Assembly: GCA_017403155.1 (NCBI GenBank)
Contig: JAFQOP010000012.1
Span: 79,126-143,125, forward strand
DNA: 64,000 nucleotides
From: Clostridia bacterium
GTDB lineage: Bacteria > Bacillota > Clostridia > Oscillospirales > CAG-272
Direction: 5' to 3'
Numbering within the stretch: the first letter of the stretch is position 1; each line of letters opens with the position of its first letter. The notes below the pieces were generated by a model. The model worked only from the letters and a program-made list of their open reading frames with translations. It did not search any database and was not told where the DNA came from. Shown piece by piece: positions 43,116 through 50,758 of the stretch. A program made the position numbers and the translations under genes.

Positions 43116-43538
43116 TCAATCCTTCTCTATCTCTCTGATATTTCTTACCAGAGCGAGCGGATAGACGAACACGGATACTATCGCACCAACTATTATTGCC
43201 AAAATCGCGTATATAACACCGAGGATGAGGCCGATTATGAGGAGTAGCAGCTTTACGGTAAGAAGCCAGATTATGCCGTCGAGGTCGAGTGTGAGAACGA
43301 GACCGGGAAATTTGACAAAGCCCAACAAGAATATCTCAAGCATAAGCTTACCGATCATATTGCTACCAAGGATAAGGCAGGATACAAGAGTAAATGCAAC
43401 GACGCCTGCTATCGAGTAGATAAGCATATTGGTGGCGCTGCCCGTTTGGATCCAGAATACAATACCGAGTGTGATACCTGCTGCAAGAAGCATACCGCCA
43501 AATACGAAGGAGAGAATCCTTCTTCTTGCAAAGTTCAT
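43116..43538 (-). CDS. Four-TM membrane protein, unrecognised
   Basis: From ATG 43538 (AAAGGAAC upstream) the 140-residue protein begins with a basic N-terminus (NFARRR) and has four hydrophobic segments covering nearly the whole length, ending in a charged tail. No residues inside the membrane suggest a transporter class. It has its own regulated-looking promoter with a palindrome over the -10. Function unknown. Confidence 0.7.
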   Translation of the reverse strand: MNFARRRILSFVFGGMLLAAGITLGIVFWIQTGSATNMLIYSIAGVVAFTLVSCLILGSNMIGKLMLEIFLLGFVKFPGLVLTLDLDGIIWLLTVKLLLLIIGLILGVIYAILAIIVGAIVSVFVYPLALVRNIREIEKD

Positions 43539-43571
43539 AGTATTTGTTCCTTTCTTGATTATTTGTATTTC

Positions 43572-43590
43572 CGTGTTATTATACAACACG
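43572..43590. promoter_or_regulatory. Palindrome over the -10 of the four-TM protein
   Basis: CGTGTT-N7-AACACG is a perfect 6-bp inverted repeat that straddles the -10 hexamer, a typical repressor position. Confidence 0.5.
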
Positions 43591-43606
43591 CATTAAGAAA
43601 AGTCAA
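43578..43606 (-). promoter_or_regulatory. Promoter of the four-TM protein
   Basis: Minus-strand TTGACT (43601-43606), 17 bp, TATAAT (43578-43583). Confidence 0.82.
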
Positions 43607-43777
43607 GCGGAGGTTTTATTTGACTCTGCCGAAAAAACAAAAAAGCGCGGTTTCTCGCCGCACTACAATTTCAGTATATCACAGGATAATGTGCCTTGTA
43701 AAGAGTTTTTTGTTCAAAGATAACAATTTCTACCTTTTTTACAAAAAATAATTGTAAATTACTTACAAATTGCCATA

Positions 43778-43806
43778 TTGCAATCGGTAAAAAAATGTGA
43801 TATACT
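43778..43806 (+). promoter_or_regulatory. Promoter of the structured non-coding RNA
   Basis: TTGCAA (43778-43783), 17 bp, TATACT (43801-43806). The first paired base of the RNA's 5' hairpin follows within a few bases. Confidence 0.75.
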
Positions 43807-43815
43807 GTAATCGAA

Positions 43816-43884
43816 GAAAGGAAGGTACGGTCCAATGAAAAAGTAACTTTCTCGATTCAAACGAAAGGAAGGTACGGTCCAATG
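43816..43884 (+). repeat. Duplicated 22-nt module in the non-coding RNA
   Basis: Two exact 22-nt copies start 47 nt apart. Each carries AAGGAAGG and ten bases later ATG, one codon, AAG, TAA, so each could be read as a three-residue mini-frame (MKK, MAK). Each copy is flanked by GAAAG on the left and CTTT on the right. Confidence 0.85.
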
Positions 43885-44233
43885 GCAAAGTAAGGTACCG
43901 ACTTTAAAACGAGGGTGAGACTAAATACGGTGTTTGGATGAAGCAACCGTTTAGGGCTTGCAAAACACGGCGGTGTTACGCATTTATATATAGTTTCCAT
44001 ACAGTATGCATACGACAAACAATCAGTGGCAAGTGGGAAACGGTTTAAAAAGACCCTCGGAAAGTCAAACGCATCAGTAAAAATCGCCCTATGCGAAATC
44101 AGTTTACGCCACAATAGGAGTTGTTCTCGCTTGAGAATTTAAAGATGTGTGTTGTTGACGGCAAAACGACGGAACGTAAGGCAGACTAAGAAAGAGAGGA
44201 TAACCAAAGGATGTTAGATACGAAGAGTGAACA

Positions 44234-44288
44234 TAAGTGACCCTTGATTGCAGTTCGACGATGCAGTCAAGGGTCACTTATTTTTTTA
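44234..44288 (+). terminator. Terminator of the non-coding RNA
   Basis: A 14-bp stem TAAGTGACCCTTGA / TCAAGGGTCACTTA continues with TGCA/TGCA pairing to a small loop and is followed by seven T. Confidence 0.93.
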
Positions 44289-44320
44289 TCGGGGAGCCGC
44301 AGGGCTTCTTTTTTTATTAT

Positions 44321-44674
44321 TCAGTCCTCGCGTGCTGTGAGAATTCCAACTGTATTCTCACTTCTGTTGTGGTGCTGCATGATCAAGTCCATCTCCTCAT
44401 CCGTGCAGGCGAAGAGGAGCTTGACCTCAACGTCCGACTTCAGAATATCGACCGAGGATATTATCCCTCTCACCCGTCGGTCGGATGAAGTGCCGAGCCA
44501 GACGTCTACCTCTACGTTGTCCGAGGAGTGGCTGCCGTCAAGATATCCGTAGTCAAGCGGATATATATAATCCTCGTATCTCGGGTGACAGCTCCCCTTA
44601 GGTCGGTCGACGACTATCCTATGCTTCTCTACGAGCTTGTCCAGAAGCTGCCAGAATTTCTCATTTTTATTCAT
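44321..44674 (-). CDS. Small inorganic pyrophosphatase-like protein
   Basis: From ATG 44674 (GGGAG upstream) the 117-residue protein reads DRPKGSCHPRYEDYIYPLDYGYLDG, then VDVWLG, matching family I pyrophosphatase strands with the YPLDYGYL loop. It is much shorter than the 170-220 residues of classical Ppa and lacks the downstream Asp-rich metal triad, so activity on pyrophosphate is doubtful. Such short forms are common in Firmicutes. Lies just past the non-coding RNA on the opposite strand. Confidence 0.7.
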   Translation of the reverse strand: MNKNEKFWQLLDKLVEKHRIVVDRPKGSCHPRYEDYIYPLDYGYLDGSHSSDNVEVDVWLGTSSDRRVRGIISSVDILKSDVEVKLLFACTDEEMDLIMQHHNRSENTVGILTARED

Positions 44675-44834
44675 ATCCGGTCTCCCTGTGTCTTTTCTGC
44701 CTGTCCTAAAATGATAGCACACTTTTTCCCCTTTGTCAACGGAGGCTCAACAAGGCTCGCGATACAGCTTGAGAAGCTACAAAAGCATGAGTAATAATCA
44801 AAAAAACACCCGTTGCATTGTGGGCTTGTTTAAT

Positions 44835-45053
44835 TTAATACCAAGCAACAGTACCAGAGCTTTTTTTGACATCGATTCCGCTGACTGCGTGAAAGGCATA
44901 GTATTTATCCGGATCCTTATCCGAGAGCTTAACGATACGTCCACGCTCGCCGTCCTTCTTAGAAATTATGCCAGGATTGCTTTCATCATCCTCCACGTAG
45001 TATTCATAAAAATATTCGTCGTTTTCAATATATAAGAGTTTATATCTTAACAT
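44835..45053 (-). CDS. Small acidic protein, unrecognised
   Basis: The 72-residue frame starts MLRYKLLYIENDEYFYEY, Tyr- and acid-rich. The start at 45053 has GGGTGAG close upstream; an ATG at 45086 in the same frame overlaps the preceding stop by eight bases and would give 83 residues. It is the last of a chain of small minus-strand genes (46879 to 44835) and is probably cotranscribed. Function unknown. Confidence 0.5.
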   Translation of the reverse strand: MLRYKLLYIENDEYFYEYYVEDDESNPGIISKKDGERGRIVKLSDKDPDKYYAFHAVSGIDVKKSSGTVAWY

Positions 45054-45078
45054 ATCTCTCACCCTTGCATTTTGATTA

Positions 45079-45702
45079 CTACTCATATTTTTTGAGCAGC
45101 TTTTCGAGCTTTGGTATGCATTCTTGCATCACGAGGCTAAAGCCCTTATCAAATTCGACTTCAATTGGCTCCCCATCCGCATTAAAAACCCATATCATGG
45201 AGGAAATGCAATCGTAGCACTCATACTCCTCGCATATATCGTCTCCAACCGAATAATCCTCTATCCATTCGGTGAGGTAGTCTATGCGCGTTTGTGCACT
45301 TGATTTTGCACAGGAGACGGCACAATTATATCCTTCGTCTGCCTTTGTTTTTTCCTCGATGGGAGAAAGCGATGCTTTAAATGCTGTTAACTCTTTAATA
45401 CAATCGACTATTATGGGCAAGGCTTTCTCGGCAACCTCTCTTTCCTCCTTCGTTTTCCGAGGCTTACCAAACGTATAATCCTCTATTCCCGCTAAGCAGA
45501 GCGCAAAGCCCAGCACGTCCCCCTGCGTTGCGCATTCCCTCATAAACTCGGTAATTCGCTTTAACGCCTCTGCCGACGTCCCGAAGTTGTCATGCATCTC
45601 CTGCGTGCCGGCAACAGTGGCAACAACTATCGCGTCATCGAGGCGAAAGCCCTTTTCCTTCCAAAGGTCAAGGAAGGACTCTACTGCTTCTTCATAAGTC
45701 AT
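45079..45702 (-). CDS. Soluble helical protein, unrecognised
   Basis: The 207-residue protein is acidic and mainly helical, with a cysteine cluster near the C-terminus (ICEEYECYDCISSM) and no TM segment or catalytic motif. Size, acidity and company resemble immunity proteins of polymorphic toxin or contact systems, but no toxin gene is adjacent. Function unknown. Confidence 0.55.
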   Translation of the reverse strand: MTYEEAVESFLDLWKEKGFRLDDAIVVATVAGTQEMHDNFGTSAEALKRITEFMRECATQGDVLGFALCLAGIEDYTFGKPRKTKEEREVAEKALPIIVDCIKELTAFKASLSPIEEKTKADEGYNCAVSCAKSSAQTRIDYLTEWIEDYSVGDDICEEYECYDCISSMIWVFNADGEPIEVEFDKGFSLVMQECIPKLEKLLKKYE

Positions 45703-45738
45703 TTTTGTGCTCCTCTTTTCTGCGTATAAATTCTGCTG

Positions 45739-46146
45739 TTAATAATAGAACGAAATTGCTTCCTTGACAATGCCGTCTCGCTGATAGGTATCAAAAAGAT
45801 GCTCTATCAGCCGCATTGCAATACAACCGATGCCGCAAGTTAAAATCTTATAGCAAAAACGGCTGTTTTCTACTTCTATTTTGCCCGAGGCAAGAAGTGC
45901 TTCGTAATCAACGGGGCGCACAATGCGCTTTGTTATCATCCGCTTGCGACCGCTTGACATTCTCTTCAGCTTTTCCCGTATTTCGGGCTCAAGGAGGGCG
46001 TCTTTGCAGATAGTGATTACTCCGTCATAAACTCTATCCTCGTTCCTATACCTTTTATCATTTAAGTTATACGGACAGTATTCGAATATCAGCATTTCCT
46101 CATCCTGCAATACCAGTCGGGCATCGCCACCAATTCCTATGCTCAT
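45739..46146 (-). CDS. Small soluble protein, unrecognised
   Basis: The 135-residue protein starts MSIGIGGDARLVLQDEEMLIFEY, a beta-rich opening, then a basic helix (KLKRMSSGRKRMITKRI). No known motif. It lies 36 bases after the preceding stop and 30 before the next in the same small-gene run. Function unknown. Confidence 0.55.
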   Translation of the reverse strand: MSIGIGGDARLVLQDEEMLIFEYCPYNLNDKRYRNEDRVYDGVITICKDALLEPEIREKLKRMSSGRKRMITKRIVRPVDYEALLASGKIEVENSRFCYKILTCGIGCIAMRLIEHLFDTYQRDGIVKEAISFYY

Positions 46147-46176
46147 CTTATTCCTCCATTTTATTCAAAGAACGCA

Positions 46177-46707
46177 TCACAAATCACTGTCATCAAATTC
46201 ATCAAAGGACTGCTCCGGTCGAAGACCGAAAAATCTTTTTAATGCAAGCTCTTCCATTTCCTTGCTTCCGTCAAGCACACAATGCATCGACCGACTCGCA
46301 CAGCTTACTCCCTCAAAGACGTCGATATATTTAATTTCATATTGCTCAACGTCGTTTCTCTCTCCGTTATTTATGTCAAAGACGAGCAAGTCCGCTCCGC
46401 TCGGCGACTTGCCGAGACTCGGCACTCCTTCAAAGAGCACTCCGTCGATAGTACGAAGCTTGACGCACTTGCCAACGTATTCCCGTATCGGGGCAATCTC
46501 GCTCTCCAGCGGCTCAATGCTCACGATATCATCCTCGCATAATTCGATATATTCCTTTTTGACGTTTTCAAGGCAGGCGTAGCATAAATAGGTGCCATCT
46601 TTACCGGTTTTGTAGATAAAGTGAACCCTGCCGCAAACAACGTTTCCACCAACGTCAGTTATTTCGACCCTTCTGCACTCTAGGTCACGACATTCCTTCA
46701 GCTTCAT
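46177..46707 (-). CDS. Protein with two Sm/SH3-like beta-barrel segments, unrecognised
   Basis: From ATG 46707 (GAGGAGG upstream) the 176-residue protein has two similar segments: CRRVEITDVGGNVVCGRVHFI (about 8-28) and GKCVKLRTIDGVLFEGVPSL (about 78-97), each resembling the first strands of an Sm/Hfq or SH3 barrel (hydrophobic-x-DG-x-hydrophobic-x-G). No other motif. The start lies inside the end of the small TM gene, so the two are coupled. Function unknown. Confidence 0.5.
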   Translation of the reverse strand: MKLKECRDLECRRVEITDVGGNVVCGRVHFIYKTGKDGTYLCYACLENVKKEYIELCEDDIVSIEPLESEIAPIREYVGKCVKLRTIDGVLFEGVPSLGKSPSGADLLVFDINNGERNDVEQYEIKYIDVFEGVSCASRSMHCVLDGSKEMEELALKRFFGLRPEQSFDEFDDSDL

Positions 46708-46879
46708 CCGCGCCATCCTCCTCTTCACTTTTTGCGAACATTCTTTTCGCTTGGAATATTGCGTCGAAGAGAAGGAGGAGCGCGCTTGCGCCGAGGGCTA
46801 TGCGAAGGGGGATGGTCAGTCCGAATATTGCGATTAAGACGTTAAGCACCGCTAATGAGATATAAAAAATTTTGTCCAT
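46685..46879 (-). CDS. Small two-TM membrane protein
   Basis: The 64-residue protein has two hydrophobic segments (residues 4-20 and 26-44) and a cytoplasmic tail, KRMFAKSEEEDGADEAEG, that turns strongly acidic. AAAGGAG precedes ATG. It leads the small-gene run and overlaps the next start by 23 bases. A -10-like ATTATA (minus-strand TATAAT) is at 46920-46925, but no good -35. Function unknown. Confidence 0.6.
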   Translation of the reverse strand: MDKIFYISLAVLNVLIAIFGLTIPLRIALGASALLLLFDAIFQAKRMFAKSEEEDGADEAEGMS

Positions 46880-46961
46880 AGTTTCAGGCTCCTTTTTTTG
46901 TTTTTTTAACTACGCCCTAATTATAGTCTAATATGTGTCCGTTAAATAGGACTCGATCAGA

Positions 46962-47004
46962 AGGATAAAAAAAGGAGCAAGTCAAGGTGACTTGCTCCTT
47001 TTGC
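46962..47004 (-). terminator. Terminator after the STAND-HD gene
   Basis: A 14-bp stem AAAGGAGCAAGTCA / TGACTTGCTCCTTT with loop AGG and a minus-strand T run, 30 bases past the stop. Confidence 0.9.
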
Positions 47005-47031
47005 GTAGAACAAAAAAACTGACAGCTTGGG

Positions 47032-49800
47032 CTATTTATTTTCCTTCAGGTGCTCCTTGACAAGTCGAATCTGCTGTGCCAATTGGCTAATCTTCTGGAA
47101 CTCGGCGTTGTCTAAAATTGCATCGCGCACTATATTGCCGCCGATTTGAGTTGATGTATTCAAGTATCTTGCCCAGCCGTCCCAATCCTCTTTGTTGAAC
47201 AGGGCGGGCTTTTGTGCCACGTAGCAGCAATACTGATATACGGCTTGAATATGGTCAATATCCTTTGCGATTCTCGCATTTATATTATTCGAGCCCGCGG
47301 TCTCGGAGGCATTCCAAAGGGAAATGAGGTTTTCGGCAGTCTTCGCGGGGAAAAGCTGCTTTATATAACTCGCGACTGCCGACTTCTCTATTTCCTTTTG
47401 CTCGGGGCTCTTTTCTCCCGGGACTATATCCCCGATTATTGCCTCGCCGACATCATGAACAAGCAACAGTCTGAGAATCTGCTCCTTATCATATCTTCCC
47501 TCAAGCTCGCTGTCGCCGTCGTATTCCTCGGGCAAATAGATTGATGCCATCAGCCACGCGTTATACATATGGGTGGATATGCTCTCTGCGTCGTTCACGC
47601 CGCGCTGAAGCCACCCTGTGCGCGCCTTACTCAGGCGCGTGGTCAACTCGAAGTATCGAGGGTTCTTGTTAAGGCTGCGCTCAAAGCCGTCGCGGATACG
47701 GTAGAAATAGCTCATGACCTCGCGATCCAAGCCACACTGCCTCTTTTCAGAAAGCTCTAAAAAGCTGTTCAGGAAAAGCAGGCACTTTTCCTGCATAGAG
47801 CTCATGTTGTCGAAGCACCTTGCCGACCTTTTGGTAATCAGCTCACAGTATGTAAACATATTTAACGTTATCATACAAACCTTTTTGCCAAAGTCATTCT
47901 CATTTTCAAGGTCAGCCTCCAGCTCCAAGCCGAGCTTTCGCAACGTGTTTACTCCCTTATGGGGTAAATCTGTCAGAACCACCCCGATCAGGGATTTGTG
48001 TCTATCCTTTTCTTCAACCGTTACGTCACCGTAATAATCCAGATGATATCCCACGTTGACATCGGCAGCTACGCGGTCAGCAATCAATAGCTTCAGGTAC
48101 TCATTCAGGGCACCCTTATTTCCGCGCTTGATCATATCCACCAGTACTGTGCGAAGGAGGAAATGGTTTATTCTTACGTCATCACCCTCGGGGCTTTCTG
48201 CCCTGGATTTTGAAACAGCCTCCTCAAAGCACGACTTAAGGCAACCGAGTATTTCACCGACAACGTCCTGCTGCCTTTTTTTCAGAATTCTCTCGGCATC
48301 CGAGGGAACTCTTCCAATCAAATAGATAAGCTGCGCTATTGTTTTTTCTCCGAATGAGCTAGCACCCGTCGGAGAGAGCTTGTCAAGGTTGTTGTAAACG
48401 TATAGAACCAGCTTCACCCATTCATCGGGAGTCAGCATGGCTCTGAGGAATCTGTTGATGGAATTTGTAAGCGCGACGTCGGGCAGCAAGGCTTCTGTGC
48501 CACCGTAAAACGCCTGCTTCAAGCAATTGTGATAGTATTTTGCAACGAGGTAGTCTAAAAGGCTTCTGTGCTCTACTGCAAATTTCCACCAGATCGACCT
48601 TCTCGGGAAAGCACTTACGCTCTCGTCGTAGTCATAAAGAAAGGCCTCGTGAATGCATTCCTCATCTACGTCCGCTCCAAGATATTTCGCATAAATCTGG
48701 GCGAGGGTTTCACTGATTCTCTTATCAACAGCCTTTGCATCTACGTAGTTCAGTATCTCCTTCAGATTGTAGGCATCCAGCGCAACGAATCTCAAATCAA
48801 TAAGCTGATCACGCACGTCCTTGGGATCTCTTTTGTTGCATCTAAAAATATCTATGCAGTTGCCTATGAATTCCTCCGATTCGCGCTCTCTGTCCAGGTT
48901 CAGAGAAGAGATTTTAATTACGTTTTCGTAATTCTTTTCCCAGTTGGCGAGGTCTCCGCAATATTTTCTGTTTGTTGCTGCAATTAAGGTATCCACGCCC
49001 GTGACAATCCAACATTTATTGCTTCTGTTGTTTATAAAGCTGGTTATCCTGTTATACACATCCTCAAGTCCGCAGACAAAGCTACGCACATTATCAAAAA
49101 TGATGATGGGAGCCTTGTTATCCTTGTTTGCGAGTCCTACGATATTTCCGAGCTTATTCAAAAGTCCGTCTACCGTGAGCTCCGTGCCGTAGGCAAGCCT
49201 CACAGTGCCGTTGTTTTCGTACCTTGCCATATCTATATAGATGGGTAAGATCGTGGCTTGCTCGGTACTATCGAGGTTTACCGAGTGTTCATCTCTCTCA
49301 CACGCTTTGTGATAAAGATACAGATATATATACTGCAGAAGTCTGTTTTTGTATGAGCCTACCGGACCTCTTAAAAGAAGAAGCTGCTTATTTTCAATCT
49401 GCTCGCGCTTTTCTATAACGTCGAGAACAAACTGCCCGAGGTGCATCCCTTCCTTCAACACCGTCAGTCGTCCGTCCTTTGCCGTGTTGTCGTTCAGGGC
49501 TGCGTGACACTTAACTGTATGGATATCCTTATATATTCGGGAAAAACGCTCTATCTCGAAGCCGAGATCTTTTACAAGCTCGGCAGAGCTCTTGCCGCTG
49601 TTGACGTTGAGATACTCCTTTATGCTCGAGCAAAAATGACTCCCCGAAATGGCATGCGCAAGCTGCTCAAACGCATCGATTTTTTCACTTGCGAAAAAAT
49701 CCACTGAATTGGATGAAGAATTATTATTCGGCTCCTTATTCTGACTGAACCGATTTTTCAGACTATTTTGAAGTGCGGTGGGGTCGGTTTGTGGCTTCAT
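47032..49800 (-). CDS. STAND-like NTPase fused to a C-terminal YfbR/HDDC2-type HD nucleotidase
   Basis: The 922-residue protein has an Asn/Ser-rich N-terminal tail, then a P-loop at 145-152 (GPVGSYKN) with hydrophobic flanks, a Walker B-like PIIIFDN at 231-237 and a sensor-like WIVTGVD at 264-270. A helical region with WKFAVEHRSLLDYLVAKYY (406-423) looks like the NACHT/STAND post-ATPase helices. Residues about 726-900 match HDDC2/YfbR 5'-deoxynucleotidases: TGWLQRGVNDAES, His 744, His 782-Asp 783, Glu 786, Asp 791 and Asp 847, so the metal site looks complete. The P-loop ends in Asn where Ser/Thr is usual. Cotranscribed with a two-TM partner; reads like an antiviral effector-sensor (inference). 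Confidence 0.72.
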   Translation of the reverse strand: MKPQTDPTALQNSLKNRFSQNKEPNNNSSSNSVDFFASEKIDAFEQLAHAISGSHFCSSIKEYLNVNSGKSSAELVKDLGFEIERFSRIYKDIHTVKCHAALNDNTAKDGRLTVLKEGMHLGQFVLDVIEKREQIENKQLLLLRGPVGSYKNRLLQYIYLYLYHKACERDEHSVNLDSTEQATILPIYIDMARYENNGTVRLAYGTELTVDGLLNKLGNIVGLANKDNKAPIIIFDNVRSFVCGLEDVYNRITSFINNRSNKCWIVTGVDTLIAATNRKYCGDLANWEKNYENVIKISSLNLDRERESEEFIGNCIDIFRCNKRDPKDVRDQLIDLRFVALDAYNLKEILNYVDAKAVDKRISETLAQIYAKYLGADVDEECIHEAFLYDYDESVSAFPRRSIWWKFAVEHRSLLDYLVAKYYHNCLKQAFYGGTEALLPDVALTNSINRFLRAMLTPDEWVKLVLYVYNNLDKLSPTGASSFGEKTIAQLIYLIGRVPSDAERILKKRQQDVVGEILGCLKSCFEEAVSKSRAESPEGDDVRINHFLLRTVLVDMIKRGNKGALNEYLKLLIADRVAADVNVGYHLDYYGDVTVEEKDRHKSLIGVVLTDLPHKGVNTLRKLGLELEADLENENDFGKKVCMITLNMFTYCELITKRSARCFDNMSSMQEKCLLFLNSFLELSEKRQCGLDREVMSYFYRIRDGFERSLNKNPRYFELTTRLSKARTGWLQRGVNDAESISTHMYNAWLMASIYLPEEYDGDSELEGRYDKEQILRLLLVHDVGEAIIGDIVPGEKSPEQKEIEKSAVASYIKQLFPAKTAENLISLWNASETAGSNNINARIAKDIDHIQAVYQYCCYVAQKPALFNKEDWDGWARYLNTSTQIGGNIVRDAILDNAEFQKISQLAQQIRLVKEHLKENK

Positions 49801-49816
49801 TTTGCTTTATCTCCGC

Positions 49817-50701
49817 TTAATCTTTTTTTGCTTTTAATATTCTCTCTATCTTGTCAATACGGCTTTTAATGTCGCATTTTTCCTCTGATATCTTCTTGCC
49901 CAGATACTCCAATACTGCCACATCATCATTATGTATACCGATGTAATTCGGCCACTGAGCATCCTCCAAGGTACAATCCTCCAGCTCATAGCTGCAGCAT
50001 TTAGCAAAGAAAATCAAGGCGCACTTATGCTCTCTTTTCAAGGGTTGTATAGTGGTATGCTGATTCATACCGTATTCATCTCTGGCATTTACAATTATGT
50101 TTGAAACGGTTTCTGCATTTCGCATCGTTGCCGAAAGATAAACGTTCAGGTTAGCTATATCGGTTGCCAAATCACATATTACCTTGGAAAGCGCAACCCT
50201 TTTTTCCCAGAAGAAATAGCGCGGGAGATTGTGAATTATCGACATCGACTCATGAGAGCCTATTATTCCGTCGAGAATCGGGGTCGGCAACGTATCACCC
50301 GGCATGACTCCGTCTATCGAGCCGATTTTTTCTGTCATGCTTCTAATTTCATCAAGCTCCGCCCACAGCACGCTCGTCAAAGCATCATACCTTTTCAGGT
50401 GGATAAGTCTTGCGACTATTATCGAATCTAACAGAGTAGCAATCAAAATACCGAAAAGACCTCCAAAGAAGTCCGGCAACAGCATCAGATACTCACTGCT
50501 GTCACCTGCAGCCAGCTCTCCCGAAAAGCCCTCCCACGTTGAAAAGAGAGAATATACGAGCTTTAAAATCCAAGGAATTACAACCGTGGAAATACAGAAT
50601 ATAAGAATCAGGTATGCTATAAGGACAGCTCTGTGCCAAAAAACACTGTAATGCTTTATCTCTTCGTTCTGTTTATTCTGCTTATCCTTTTCATTCGACA
50701 T
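49817..50701 (-). CDS. Two-TM membrane protein, partner of the STAND-HD protein
   Basis: The 294-residue protein has a charged N-terminus, TM segments at about 25-47 and 78-100, and a mostly helical cytoplasmic domain of 190 residues that ends in a coiled-coil-like basic tail (KSRIDKIERILKAKKD). No enzyme motif is seen. GGGGTGAG lies six bases before the ATG. It is promoter-proximal and 16 bases ahead of the STAND-HD gene, so the two form one unit. Family unrecognised. Confidence 0.65.
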   Translation of the reverse strand: MSNEKDKQNKQNEEIKHYSVFWHRAVLIAYLILIFCISTVVIPWILKLVYSLFSTWEGFSGELAAGDSSEYLMLLPDFFGGLFGILIATLLDSIIVARLIHLKRYDALTSVLWAELDEIRSMTEKIGSIDGVMPGDTLPTPILDGIIGSHESMSIIHNLPRYFFWEKRVALSKVICDLATDIANLNVYLSATMRNAETVSNIIVNARDEYGMNQHTTIQPLKREHKCALIFFAKCCSYELEDCTLEDAQWPNYIGIHNDDVAVLEYLGKKISEEKCDIKSRIDKIERILKAKKD

Positions 50702-50729
50702 TTTAATCTCACCCCCAAATTATGACAAA

Positions 50730-50758
50730 ATTATACCACACTTGTCATTTCCAGTCAA
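50730..50758 (-). promoter_or_regulatory. Promoter of the two-TM / STAND-HD cassette
   Basis: Minus-strand TTGACT (50753-50758), 17 bp, perfect TATAAT (50730-50735). A constitutive-looking promoter. Confidence 0.85.

Larger units (their letters stand above)
43812..44288 (+). ncRNA. Candidate large structured non-coding RNA, about 480 nt, class not identified
   Basis: Bounded by a vegetative promoter and a strong terminator, with no credible coding frame. The 5' end has a near-perfect stem (43809-43820 with 43847-43857). A 22-nt module GAAAGGAAGGTACGGTCC-AATG occurs twice (43816-43837, 43863-43884). Long-range pairings are visible: CGAGGGT (43910-43916) with ACCCTCG (44053-44059), and nested within it AACCGTTT (43945-43952) with AAACGGTT (44038-44045). 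Local hairpins lie at 43964-43977, 43998-44008, 44070-44095 and 44124-44137. It is not tmRNA, SRP RNA, 6S or RNase P by motif. Large ornate RNAs such as ROOL, OLE or raiA are the comparison set. Confidence 0.7.

Noticed and set aside
43116-43538. Four-TM protein as an OapA-like partner of an OLE RNA
   Set aside because: It is shorter and lacks the charged segments expected for an RNA-binding membrane protein, and the RNA itself could not be matched to OLE.
43812-44288. tmRNA, SRP RNA or 6S RNA as identity of the large RNA
   Set aside because: No tRNA-like ends or tag frame, no SRP helix-8 GGAAGCAGC-type tetraloop motif, and far too long for 6S.
44735-44834. Possible terminator in the spacer before the pyrophosphatase-like gene
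   Set aside because: A T run is present, but the only stem is a 3-bp CCC/GGG pairing, too weak to report.
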